NCBI GenBank assembly: GCA_003567075.1
Contig: PXAU01000097.1
Location: 1-5,729 of the forward strand
Direction of reading: 5' to 3'
Source of the DNA: Trueperaceae bacterium
GTDB lineage: Bacteria; Deinococcota; Deinococci; Deinococcales; Trueperaceae
Length of the DNA: 5,729 bases
Positions 1-5,503 of the stretch are shown in pieces (the stretch's first letter is position 1; the number at the start of each line of letters is the position of its first letter). The position numbers and the translations under genes are program-made. The notes under the pieces are model-generated. The model worked only from the letters and a program-made list of their open reading frames with translations. It was not told the origin of the DNA and searched no databases.

Positions 1-614
1 AGCCCCGAGACGCCGAAGGTGACGTCGATGCCGTACTCGGGCGCGGGCCGGCCGTAGAGCCGCTCGTACGTGCGGGCGGCGTCCTCGGGCAGCGGCTCGG
101 CGCGCACCTCGTGGCCGTCGCGGCGCAGCGCCTCGACCTGCGCTGCGCTGGCGGGTACGCGCCGGTCGAAGGCCAGGGCGCTGTTGCACAGGGGGCAGAA
201 GGTGACGGCGACCGGAACGCCCCCGAGGGTGTCGTTGGCGATCTCGTGCCAGGTGAGGATCTGCAGCGGGTAGAGCCGCGCCTCGCCGCCCAAGCGCATG
301 AGGACGACGGGCTCGCGCTCGCCCAGCCAGGCGCTGGCTTCGTCCTGGGTCACGAAGCGCGGTTCGGGGCTGGCGTCGGCGACGCCTTGCAGGCCGCGGA
401 AGCCGAGCGCGGGGATGCCTTGGGGCGGCGGGCCGCCGGAGAGGATCGCATCGAGCGGGATGGTGGCGTTCTCGGCCGAGACGCGCAGGCGCTGCAACTG
501 CGCCTCGCTGATAGCGGCGGCGGAGGAGAGGACGAGCGCGAACGCGAGCGCTGCGAGGGTGGCGAGGACGCGCACGCGTCCACGGGCGTGCGTGGTGATC
601 GGGTGCGTGGTCAT
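1..614 (-). CDS. DUF3179 domain-containing protein, probably exported (C-terminus cut by window edge)
   Basis: The reading frame is open from the ATG at 612-614 to the window edge, giving 204 residues with the C-terminus missing. Residues 1-36 look like a signal peptide: several Arg (11-15), a hydrophobic run of Leu/Ala/Val (about 16-34), then Ala-rich residues suitable for cleavage. The mature part carries the hallmarks of DUF3179: RLYPLQILTWHEIAND (113-128), GGVPVAVTFCPLCNSA (131-146) with Cys140 and Cys143, FDR (149-151) and TFGVSG at the truncated end (199-204). The biochemical function of DUF3179 is not established; the CxxC pair suggests metal or redox chemistry, but that is inference. 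About 45 residues separate FDR from TFGVSG, a longer spacer than the short linker I associate with many members. No Shine-Dalgarno sequence precedes the ATG; a TAACCT hexamer lies 6 nt upstream, so the mRNA may be leaderless. It is transcribed divergently from the Crp/Fnr gene. Confidence 0.88.
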   Translation of the reverse strand, partial: MTTHPITTHARGRVRVLATLAALAFALVLSSAAAISEAQLQRLRVSAENATIPLDAILSGGPPPQGIPALGFRGLQGVADASPEPRFVTQDEASAWLGEREPVVLMRLGGEARLYPLQILTWHEIANDTLGGVPVAVTFCPLCNSALAFDRRVPASAAQVEALRRDGHEVRAEPLPEDAARTYERLYGRPAPEYGIDVTFGVSG

Positions 615-620
615 GGTGTG

Positions 621-626
621 AGGTTA
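621..626 (-). promoter_or_regulatory. Candidate -10 element of a leaderless promoter for the DUF3179 gene
   Basis: Read on the minus strand this is TAACCT, fitting TANNNT, followed by 6 nt (CACACC) and the ATG. That spacing would place transcription start at or next to the start codon. No purine-rich ribosome binding site is present in the 20 nt before the ATG. I see no convincing -35 hexamer at 16-18 nt spacing, so the call rests on the -10 match and its position. Confidence 0.45.
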
Positions 627-651
627 GGGTCCTGTCGCGCTCCGCGTCGGT

Positions 652-691
652 ACAGCCGGCAACCAGGCGCGACAGCCGGCAACCAGGCGCG
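652..691. repeat. Perfect tandem duplication of a 20-bp unit between divergent genes
   Basis: The unit acagccggcaaccaggcgcg occurs at 652-671 and again immediately at 672-691 with no mismatch. Inverted complements surround it: 632-640 (ctgtcgcgc) pairs with 667-675, and 638-646 (cgctccgcg) pairs with 688-696, so alternative stem-loops can form. It lies in the 233-nt region between two divergently transcribed genes, upstream of both putative -10 elements. It could be a doubled operator site or a recent slippage duplication; the sequence does not decide. The rest of 615-847 shows no gene. Confidence 0.85.
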
Positions 692-834
692 GAGCGCCAC
701 GCGCTCGGCCCCTCGCTCGAAGCGTCTCGCCCGAAGTGACTCGTGCGAGGCATTTCGCTCGCAGCGCTGCGCCCGACGTGTCGCCTCGCCTGTCCGAACG
801 GCGGCGGGGCTGGTCGCCGGGAGCCCGGAACGGC

Positions 835-840
835 TACAGT
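835..840 (+). promoter_or_regulatory. Candidate -10 element of a leaderless promoter for the Crp/Fnr gene
   Basis: TACAGT fits TANNNT and ends 7 nt before the ATG at 848. No Shine-Dalgarno-like sequence lies at a proper distance from that ATG. The -35 region at 17-nt spacing (TGGTCG, 812-817) is a poor match to TTGACA. The parallel arrangement at the divergent DUF3179 gene makes a leaderless reading of both more credible. Confidence 0.45.
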
Positions 841-847
841 GCGGCTC

Positions 848-1540
848 ATGCGAGCGTCGGTCTGGTTCGCGCAGAACACGCGCTTCTCCGAGGTGATGGC
901 GGGCGACGCCATGGCCGAGTTCATGCGGGTGTGCCCCGAGCGCCCCTTCGCGCGCGGCAGCTACCTCTTCCGTCAGGGCGATCCCGCCACCCAGATGCAC
1001 GTGCTCGCCAAGGGCCAGGTGAAGCTCGTCGCCATGACACCGGAGGGGCACGAGCGGGTGGTGGCGGTGCTGGGGCCTGATGACTTCATCGGCGAGGCCT
1101 TCGTGATCGACGTGGAGCGCTACGCCTTCGATGCGGTCGCGATCACCGAAGTGGTGAGCTGCCCCATGAACCGCGCCCAGTTCGCGCAGCTGGCGCTGCA
1201 CTCGCCCAGCTTCACGGTGCGCTTCGCCGAGATCCTGGCCACCAACTTGGTGCGCTGCCGCGAGCTGCTCATCCACACCCTCGATCCTGTGAAGCGCCGT
1301 GTGGCGAAGGTGCTGCTCGAGCAGGTCGAGCGTTTCGGCGAGCGCCAGGATGGTGACCTGGTGGTGCTGGACACGAAGCTGCGTCACGACGACTTCGCCT
1401 CGCTGGCCTCGGCCACGCGCGTGTCGGCTTCGACCGCGATCGCCGAGCTGCGTGAGCTCGGCATCGTCGAGGGCAGCCGCGGCCGCTACCAGGTGTCGCT
1501 GACGGGGCTTCGGGCGTACGTGGCGGACGATCTCGACTGA
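848..1540 (+). CDS. Crp/Fnr family transcriptional regulator
   Basis: This 230-residue protein has the two-domain Crp/Fnr layout. An N-terminal cyclic-nucleotide-binding beta-barrel (about 10-125) includes GSYLFRQGDPATQMHVLAKG (37-56), a typical jelly-roll signature, and FIGEAF (80-85). A long dimerisation helix follows (about 122-142), then a C-terminal winged helix (about 145-222) with the helix-turn-helix around DDFASLASATRVSASTAIAELRELGIV (181-207). At the cassette position where cAMP-binding CRP has E-R-S-A, this protein has E-R-Y-A (90-93): the Arg is kept and the Ser replaced by Tyr, so the ligand is uncertain. There is no FNR-type N-terminal cysteine cluster; Cys29, 105 and 137 are scattered. 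I chose the ATG at 848 over an in-frame GTG at 743 because the extra 35 residues are low-complexity, lie outside the fold, and would put the TACAGT element inside the gene. It converges on the GntR gene; targets are unknown. Confidence 0.92.
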   Translation: MRASVWFAQNTRFSEVMAGDAMAEFMRVCPERPFARGSYLFRQGDPATQMHVLAKGQVKLVAMTPEGHERVVAVLGPDDFIGEAFVIDVERYAFDAVAITEVVSCPMNRAQFAQLALHSPSFTVRFAEILATNLVRCRELLIHTLDPVKRRVAKVLLEQVERFGERQDGDLVVLDTKLRHDDFASLASATRVSASTAIAELRELGIVEGSRGRYQVSLTGLRAYVADDLD

Positions 1541-1559
1541 CCGAGCTCGATTGACACGG

Positions 1560-1594
1560 GGCGAGCGCGCAGTGCCGCTCGCCGTCGCGGCACT
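1560..1594. terminator. Two overlapping alternative hairpins between convergent genes, possible bidirectional terminator
   Basis: Stem A pairs 1560-1567 (ggcgagcg) with 1576-1583 (cgctcgcc) around an 8-nt loop. Stem B pairs 1571-1578 (agtgccgc) with 1587-1594 (gcggcact), also around an 8-nt loop. Both are perfect 8-bp GC-rich stems, and because they share 1576-1578 they cannot form together. They fill the 52-nt gap between the convergent stop codons, and stem B reaches into the TAG stop of the GntR gene. Neither strand shows a following T tract, so this is not a canonical intrinsic terminator; the location still favours 3'-end formation or mRNA stabilisation. Confidence 0.5.
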
Positions 1595-2279
1595 AGCGTG
1601 TGGCCAGGAAGCGGCGCCCCCACTCCAAGTGCTCCTCCATGCGCTGCGCAGCGAGTTCGCCATCGCCGCTCACGAGGGCTTCGAGGATGCCGACGTGTTC
1701 GACGCAGGTCGACTGCATCCGGCCTGGGTGCGCCTCGATGACGCGGGTGATGATTCGATGGAGCTTGTCCCTGAGCCTCGACATCGCCGTGGTGATCTCG
1801 TGGTTCCCCAGAAACTCGCAGAAGAGCTCGTGGAACTCGGCATCGAGACGCCGGAAGAGGGACATGTCGCCCGCTTCGGCCGCGGCCATCTGCTCCGCCA
1901 GGCTCTCCTCGGTCCTGGCGATCTGGTCCGGCGTCAGCCTGCCTGCCAGGCGGCGCATGGCGTAGGTCTCCAGCGCTGTTCGGATCTCGAAATGGTCGAT
2001 GATCTGATCGAGCGAGAGTTCGGTCACCAGGATCCCCTGCTGGGGTGACACGGCGACGAACCCGGCGGCCTCGAGGCGTTCGATGGCCGAGCGCACCGGC
2101 GTCTTGCTCATGCCCAGCCGACTGGCCAGCATGTTCTCTGACAAGAAGGTCCCTGGGGGGTACTCGCCGGTGGTGATCAGCGACTTGAGCTGCTGGTACG
2201 CCTGTTCCTTGAGCAGTGGCCGAGGCTTCTCTGCCGATCCGGCTCTCACCCGGTCGCCGTCACGCCGCAGCCTAGACAT
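1593..2279 (-). CDS. GntR family transcriptional regulator with FCD ligand-binding domain
   Basis: This 228-residue protein has a GntR winged helix at about 24-87: AYQQLKSLITTGEYPPG (28-43), LSENMLASRLGMSKTPVRSAIERLE (46-70) and a wing ending QQGILV (80-85). The C-terminal all-helical FCD domain (about 90-225) keeps the usual metal-binding set: Asp146, His150, His195 and His217. FCD regulators commonly sense organic or sugar acids, often through the bound metal. The ATG at 2279 is set by a strong Shine-Dalgarno sequence (GGAGGG, 2287-2292 on the minus strand) 7 nt upstream. A longer in-frame extension up to 2600 would overlap the SDR gene and lacks homology-like content. As the last gene of a catabolic operon, 56 nt after the SDR stop, it probably represses that operon and itself; the effector would then be a pathway substrate or intermediate. 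The operator is not identified here, and the operon promoter lies outside the window. Confidence 0.94.
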   Translation of the reverse strand: MSRLRRDGDRVRAGSAEKPRPLLKEQAYQQLKSLITTGEYPPGTFLSENMLASRLGMSKTPVRSAIERLEAAGFVAVSPQQGILVTELSLDQIIDHFEIRTALETYAMRRLAGRLTPDQIARTEESLAEQMAAAEAGDMSLFRRLDAEFHELFCEFLGNHEITTAMSRLRDKLHRIITRVIEAHPGRMQSTCVEHVGILEALVSGDGELAAQRMEEHLEWGRRFLATR

Positions 2280-2298
2280 GATCGCACCCTCCGCGATC
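2280..2298 (-). promoter_or_regulatory. Small inverted repeat with the GntR ribosome binding site in its loop
   Basis: The arms gatcgc (2280-2285) and gcgatc (2293-2298) are perfect 6-bp complements separated by 7 nt, and those 7 nt contain the GGAGGG Shine-Dalgarno sequence of the GntR gene. The proximal arm directly abuts the ATG. It could form a hairpin that presents or partly hinders the ribosome binding site, or be a DNA palindrome for autoregulation. A 6-bp repeat in high-GC DNA can also arise by chance. Confidence 0.35.
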
Positions 2299-2335
2299 GG
2301 TGTTGCTCGGAACGTGTGTGACCGTCGTGCGCACG

Positions 2336-3148
2336 TCAGCCATCGCTGTCTCGCCACCATCCTCCCGCTGTGAATCCGCCGTCGACGAAGAGGGTCTGAC
2401 CGGTCAGGTAGCTCGCGCCCGGAGCCACGAGCAGCAGCAGCGCGGTGACGAGGTCCTCGGGTCTGCCGGGCAGCTTCGCCGGGATACGTGCCAGTAACCA
2501 CGAACTGCGCGAAGCGTCGCCCCAGATCGGCTCCTCGGTCAGCGGTGTGAGGATGAACCCGGGAGCCAGGCAGTTCACCTGGATGCCGTCTGCGGCCCAC
2601 TCCACGGCCATGGTGCGGGTGAGGTGGGCGAGGGCACTCTTGCTCATGCCGTAGGCGGCGACGGCGCCAAGACCGTAGGTCGAGGTGACCGAGCCGACGT
2701 GGACGATCCTACCGCCGCCCGCGGCCTTCATGATGGGGTATGCCGCCTGGCTGACGAAGAACGCGCTCCTGAGATTGGATGCGATCACGACGTCGAAGTC
2801 GTCTTGCGTTACCGACTCGATCGGTATGCGGCGGTTCATACCCGCCGTGTTGACGAGGATGTCGAGGCCACCCAGGGCCTCGTGGGTCAGGGCGACGAGC
2901 TCGCGGCACGACTCGACCTCGCTCAGCTCTGCTGTCAGGGACACGGTGTCTCCGCCACCCTCCGCGATGAGGGCCTCGGTCTGTCGCAGCCGCTCACGAG
3001 AGCGTCCGTGCAGGCATACTCGCGCGCCCGCTGCGGCCAGAGCGGCTGCGAGCGCCCGCCCGATGCCCCCGCTCGCGCCCGTCACCAAGGCGACCTGCCC
3101 GGTGAGGGAGAAGTGCTCTTCAAGGTACGTCCGCATATCCGACGCCAC
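2336..3148 (-). CDS. SDR family NAD(P)-dependent oxidoreductase (gluconate 5-dehydrogenase/KduD-like)
   Basis: This 270-residue classical short-chain dehydrogenase would oxidise or reduce a hydroxyl/keto group of a small polar substrate in the cytoplasm. The Rossmann motif TGASGGIG is at 23-30, NTAG (usually NNAG) at 100-103, and the catalytic tetrad is complete: Asn125, Ser153, Tyr166 and Lys170. PG at 196-197 and the C-terminal TGQTLFVDGG (249-258) are typical. The HGRSRERL stretch after the second beta strand (47-54), with Arg49, would suit NADP(H), but this is only suggestive. The overall look, with a short N-terminal arm before LTGQVALVTG, resembles the gluconate 5-dehydrogenase and KduD branch acting on sugar acids; the exact substrate cannot be read. 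The start is a GTG at 3148 preceded by AGGAGGG (3160-3166) with an 11-nt spacer; an in-frame ATG at 3136 is an alternative. It sits 69 nt downstream of the oxidoisomerase gene and 56 nt before the GntR start, and is probably cotranscribed with both. Confidence 0.93.
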   Translation of the reverse strand: MASDMRTYLEEHFSLTGQVALVTGASGGIGRALAAALAAAGARVCLHGRSRERLRQTEALIAEGGGDTVSLTAELSEVESCRELVALTHEALGGLDILVNTAGMNRRIPIESVTQDDFDVVIASNLRSAFFVSQAAYPIMKAAGGGRIVHVGSVTSTYGLGAVAAYGMSKSALAHLTRTMAVEWAADGIQVNCLAPGFILTPLTEEPIWGDASRSSWLLARIPAKLPGRPEDLVTALLLLVAPGASYLTGQTLFVDGGFTAGGWWRDSDG

Positions 3149-3217
3149 GACCGTGACCGCCCTCCTGTCGGTTGCGCTCGAGCAGCCGCTGCCTGAGATC
3201 GGCAGACCAGCCGGCGC

Positions 3218-4078
3218 TCAGTCGTTCAGCGGCTTGCCGCCGCCGGCGACGATCGTCTCCACGCTCTCCTTGATGCTCTCGGGCTCGAAGACCTTCTTCC
3301 AGTCGTCGCGCAGCAGCTTGCGCTGGGCCTCCTGAACCATCAGCTTCGCGCCGGCGGACACTTCCCAGTCGATCGCTCCGAACCAGATGGCCAACTCGAC
3401 GTTGATGTGGCCCAAGAGGAAGTCCCTGGCGGCCTCCTCGGGGACGCCGCGGCGGACCGCCTCGCGCATGCCCTCGCGCATGGTGTCGATGCAGCTGAGG
3501 GGCACCAGCTCGGAGAGGGCCGGTTCCAGGATGGCCATCTGTTCGAGGCTGCAGCGATGGGAGCGCATGATCGGTCTGAACATCCTCGAGGCGATGGCTT
3601 CGCCGCGCGCGTAATCCTCCTCCGGACCCTGGATCAGAGCGCTGACGATCGACTGCTTGGCCGTGCCGAAGCCCCAATGATCGCGTTGCGCTTCGAGGCT
3701 CTCGAACTCCTGGAAGAGCGGCGGGTGGGTGGGATGGGTCAAGAAGTACGTGACGTCGGTTCGCTCCGCCAGCTCGCCCGCGTACGGAGCGGCCGGGTCG
3801 AGGCAGATGACCATGGCGCCGGACTTGAGATCGGGCACGATCTCGCGGGTGATGGGGCCGACCAGCGTGTCTGGCACGGCGAGGACGACGATGTCCGCCG
3901 TGCGAGCGGCGTCCTCGATGGGCACGGCCGGGAGACCGCGTGCCGCGAGCGCGGCGAGGCCCTTCTCGCCGGCTTCGACGTGCAGCAGCGTGTACTCGGC
4001 ATCGTCGACGAGCATGCGAGAAATGCGCTCGCCCATCTTCCCGGCGGCGCCGATGATGGCGACGGTTTGCTGACTCAT
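3218..4078 (-). CDS. apnO: ApnO-like NAD(P)-dependent oxidoisomerase, phosphogluconate dehydrogenase C-terminal domain family (probable D-apionate oxidoisomerase)
   Basis: This 286-residue protein begins with a Rossmann fold: TVAIIGAAGKMG (5-16) has the dinucleotide-binding glycines, followed by ADIVVLAVPD (61-70) and LDPAAPYAGEL (93-103). The C-terminal all-alpha domain includes THPTHPP (114-120), QGPEEDYARGEAIA (150-163), MAILEPALSE (181-190), GHINVELAIWFG (223-234) and DWKKVFEPESIKESV (259-273), the pattern I associate with ApnO and its relatives. ApnO oxidises D-apionate and isomerises it to 3-oxo-isoapionate. The adjacent DUF1537 kinase and TIM-barrel gene correspond to the next enzyme types in that pathway, which is the main reason for choosing ApnO over a generic beta-hydroxyacid dehydrogenase. 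The start is fixed by the Rossmann strand beginning at residue 5. AAGGAG lies just upstream with only a 3-nt spacer, and the ATG overlaps the kinase stop codon (ATGA), so translational coupling is likely. Family confidence is high; the substrate is inferred from memory of the family and from context. Confidence 0.82.
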   Translation of the reverse strand: MSQQTVAIIGAAGKMGERISRMLVDDAEYTLLHVEAGEKGLAALAARGLPAVPIEDAARTADIVVLAVPDTLVGPITREIVPDLKSGAMVICLDPAAPYAGELAERTDVTYFLTHPTHPPLFQEFESLEAQRDHWGFGTAKQSIVSALIQGPEEDYARGEAIASRMFRPIMRSHRCSLEQMAILEPALSELVPLSCIDTMREGMREAVRRGVPEEAARDFLLGHINVELAIWFGAIDWEVSAGAKLMVQEAQRKLLRDDWKKVFEPESIKESVETIVAGGGKPLND

Positions 4079-5487
4079 GTACTCCTTCTCTCTGCCTGCG
4101 CGGTGCCAGCACCGTGCAATGCGGTGGCGAAGTAGTCGGGGCGTCCGACCTGACCCCCCTTGAAGGCGATCTCGATGCCGTCGAACGGACTATCCGGCGC
4201 GTAGGCGCGGCACAACGGCCCGCCAGGGGCAAGCGGCGCGATCATCTCGAGCGCCTGGATGCCGAGGGTGGCCGCGACGTAGCCGGAGGTGTCACCTCCC
4301 GCCACGATCACCCTCCGTACGCCACTCTCTTCGAGCAGGACTCGCAATGTCTCGCCGATCTCGGAGCCTAGGAGCCTGGCGCTCTGGAGGCGCGTTCCTT
4401 CGGAGGTGATCCCGCGCGCCGCCAGCGCCTCGGAGGTCGCGGGGATGCGTGGGTCCTGGGGCCCCAAGCAGCTGTGGAGGATCACGCTGCGGCCGTCGGC
4501 GAGATGGCGGCTGGCGAGCTCGATGGTCGATGCGCGCGCCGTTGCCGGCTCTTCGGAGGCGACCAGGCGGGCCGTGTCGAGCGCGACGACGCCGTAGCCG
4601 CTGGCGCCGGCCTCGAGGATCTGTCTCTCGGTGACGGGCGAGCAACTCCCCGACACCACCAGCACCTGCGGCGCGCGTTCGAGCGGTGTCGGCGGCGTCT
4701 CCGGCTCGAGCAGGCCGATCTCGCGCCAGTGGGCGAGGAGCGCGTACTCGAGGCCCGAGCCGCCGATTGCGAAGAGCGGCGACTGCTGGCTGGCTCGCTC
4801 CCAGACGAGTCGCCCGGCCATCGCGAGCTGGTCGGTGGTCAGCAGATCGAACAGGACCACGTCCGGGGCATCCTCCAGCAGCCGATCGAGCTGCGCTGAC
4901 CTGCCCTGCTCGTCGAGGTCGTACTGGAGCACGTCGAAGAGCGCGAAGCGCTTGGTGGTCTGGCGACCGAGATGGACGCGCAGGTCGCTCTCGTCCATCG
5001 GTGTGACCGGATGCGCGCGCATGGTCGGGTGCCGGTCGAGCCGGAACGGCTCACCGTCACTGCCCACGCCCGCGCGCGCGAAGACGTTGCCGAACACGCA
5101 GTAGCGCCCGAACCGCGGTACGCCGGCGACGAGCGGGACGAAGCGCGAACGGAAGACGTCCTGACCGAGATCGAGCGCGCGACCGATGCTGCCCACCTGC
5201 GGCGACGAGTCGAAGGTCGAGCAGGTCTTGTAGTGGACGATCGGCGCTCCGAGCGCGGCGAGTTCGGTGAACAGCGGCGGCAGCACCTCGTCCATCGCCT
5301 CCGGCGAGAGCGAACGGCCGGTCCCGGCGATGCCCGACGCCTTCACGTCGGCGAAGTGCGCGCGTGCCTCGGCGGACGGCGGCGTCAGGAAGAGCACGGT
5401 CTTCACCCCGCCGAGCGTGAGGGCCTCCAGCACGTCCGTCGAGCCGGTGAAGTCGTCACCGTAGAAGCTCATCAGGAGGTCCGCCAC
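4075..5487 (-). CDS. Four-carbon acid sugar kinase family protein (DUF1537), candidate 3-oxo-isoapionate kinase (OiaK-like)
   Basis: This 470-residue protein has full length for the family. The N-terminal sugar-binding domain shows FYGDDFTGSTD (8-18), HYKTCSTFDSS (85-95) and a substrate-region stretch MRAHPVTPMDESDL (156-169). The C-terminal nucleotide-binding domain shows VLVVSGSCSPVTERQI (275-290), VIVAGGDTSG (393-402), APGGPLCR (420-427) and AFKGGQVGRPDYF (441-453). Family members phosphorylate acid sugars with ATP: threonate and erythronate kinases (OtnK, DtnK, LtnK) and 3-oxo-isoapionate kinase (OiaK). The next gene is ApnO-like, which favours the OiaK role; sequence alone does not separate these subgroups, so no symbol is given. 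The start is a GTG at 5487 preceded by GAGAGGGG (5494-5501) with a 6-nt spacer; the in-frame ATG five codons later has no ribosome binding site. It lies 16 nt after the TIM-barrel gene and overlaps the oxidoisomerase gene by 4 nt. Confidence 0.94.
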   Translation of the reverse strand: MADLLMSFYGDDFTGSTDVLEALTLGGVKTVLFLTPPSAEARAHFADVKASGIAGTGRSLSPEAMDEVLPPLFTELAALGAPIVHYKTCSTFDSSPQVGSIGRALDLGQDVFRSRFVPLVAGVPRFGRYCVFGNVFARAGVGSDGEPFRLDRHPTMRAHPVTPMDESDLRVHLGRQTTKRFALFDVLQYDLDEQGRSAQLDRLLEDAPDVVLFDLLTTDQLAMAGRLVWERASQQSPLFAIGGSGLEYALLAHWREIGLLEPETPPTPLERAPQVLVVSGSCSPVTERQILEAGASGYGVVALDTARLVASEEPATARASTIELASRHLADGRSVILHSCLGPQDPRIPATSEALAARGITSEGTRLQSARLLGSEIGETLRVLLEESGVRRVIVAGGDTSGYVAATLGIQALEMIAPLAPGGPLCRAYAPDSPFDGIEIAFKGGQVGRPDYFATALHGAGTAQAERRST

Positions 5488-5503
5488 GTGTGTCCCCTCT
5501 CGT

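Noticed and set aside
743..847. 35-residue N-terminal extension of the Crp/Fnr gene from a GTG at 743
   Set aside because: The extension is outside the family fold, lacks a ribosome binding site, and would bury the TACAGT element; the ATG at 848 gives the normal family length.
111..896. A 261-codon open frame on the plus strand
   Set aside because: It runs antisense through the DUF3179 gene and the intergenic repeats, has Arg/Gly/Ala-biased content and no recognisable motif. It is a high-GC shadow frame.
1531..1556. Near-repeat of ctcgactgac and ctcgattgac around the Crp/Fnr stop codon
   Set aside because: It is short, imperfect, partly coding and has no symmetry or context suggesting function.
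2393..2401. GGTCTGACC, resembling a FadR-type GntR operator half-palindrome
   Set aside because: It lies inside the SDR coding region and encodes part of the conserved TGQTLFVDGG motif, so coding constraint explains it; it is also far from any operon promoter.
2280..2600. N-terminal extension of the GntR gene to 2600
   Set aside because: The extra 107 residues lie inside the SDR gene in another frame, are Arg-rich, and the strong Shine-Dalgarno sequence at 2287-2292 sets the start at 2279.
3189..3205. Short hairpin (ctgcc/ggcag) in the gap between the oxidoisomerase and SDR genes
   Set aside because: The stem is only 5 bp with a 7-nt loop and no T tract, which is expected by chance in DNA this GC-rich.
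3120..4232. A 370-codon minus-strand frame overlapping the oxidoisomerase gene
   Set aside because: The translation is Arg/His/Gly rich without any domain and is out of frame with the motif-bearing ApnO-like protein.
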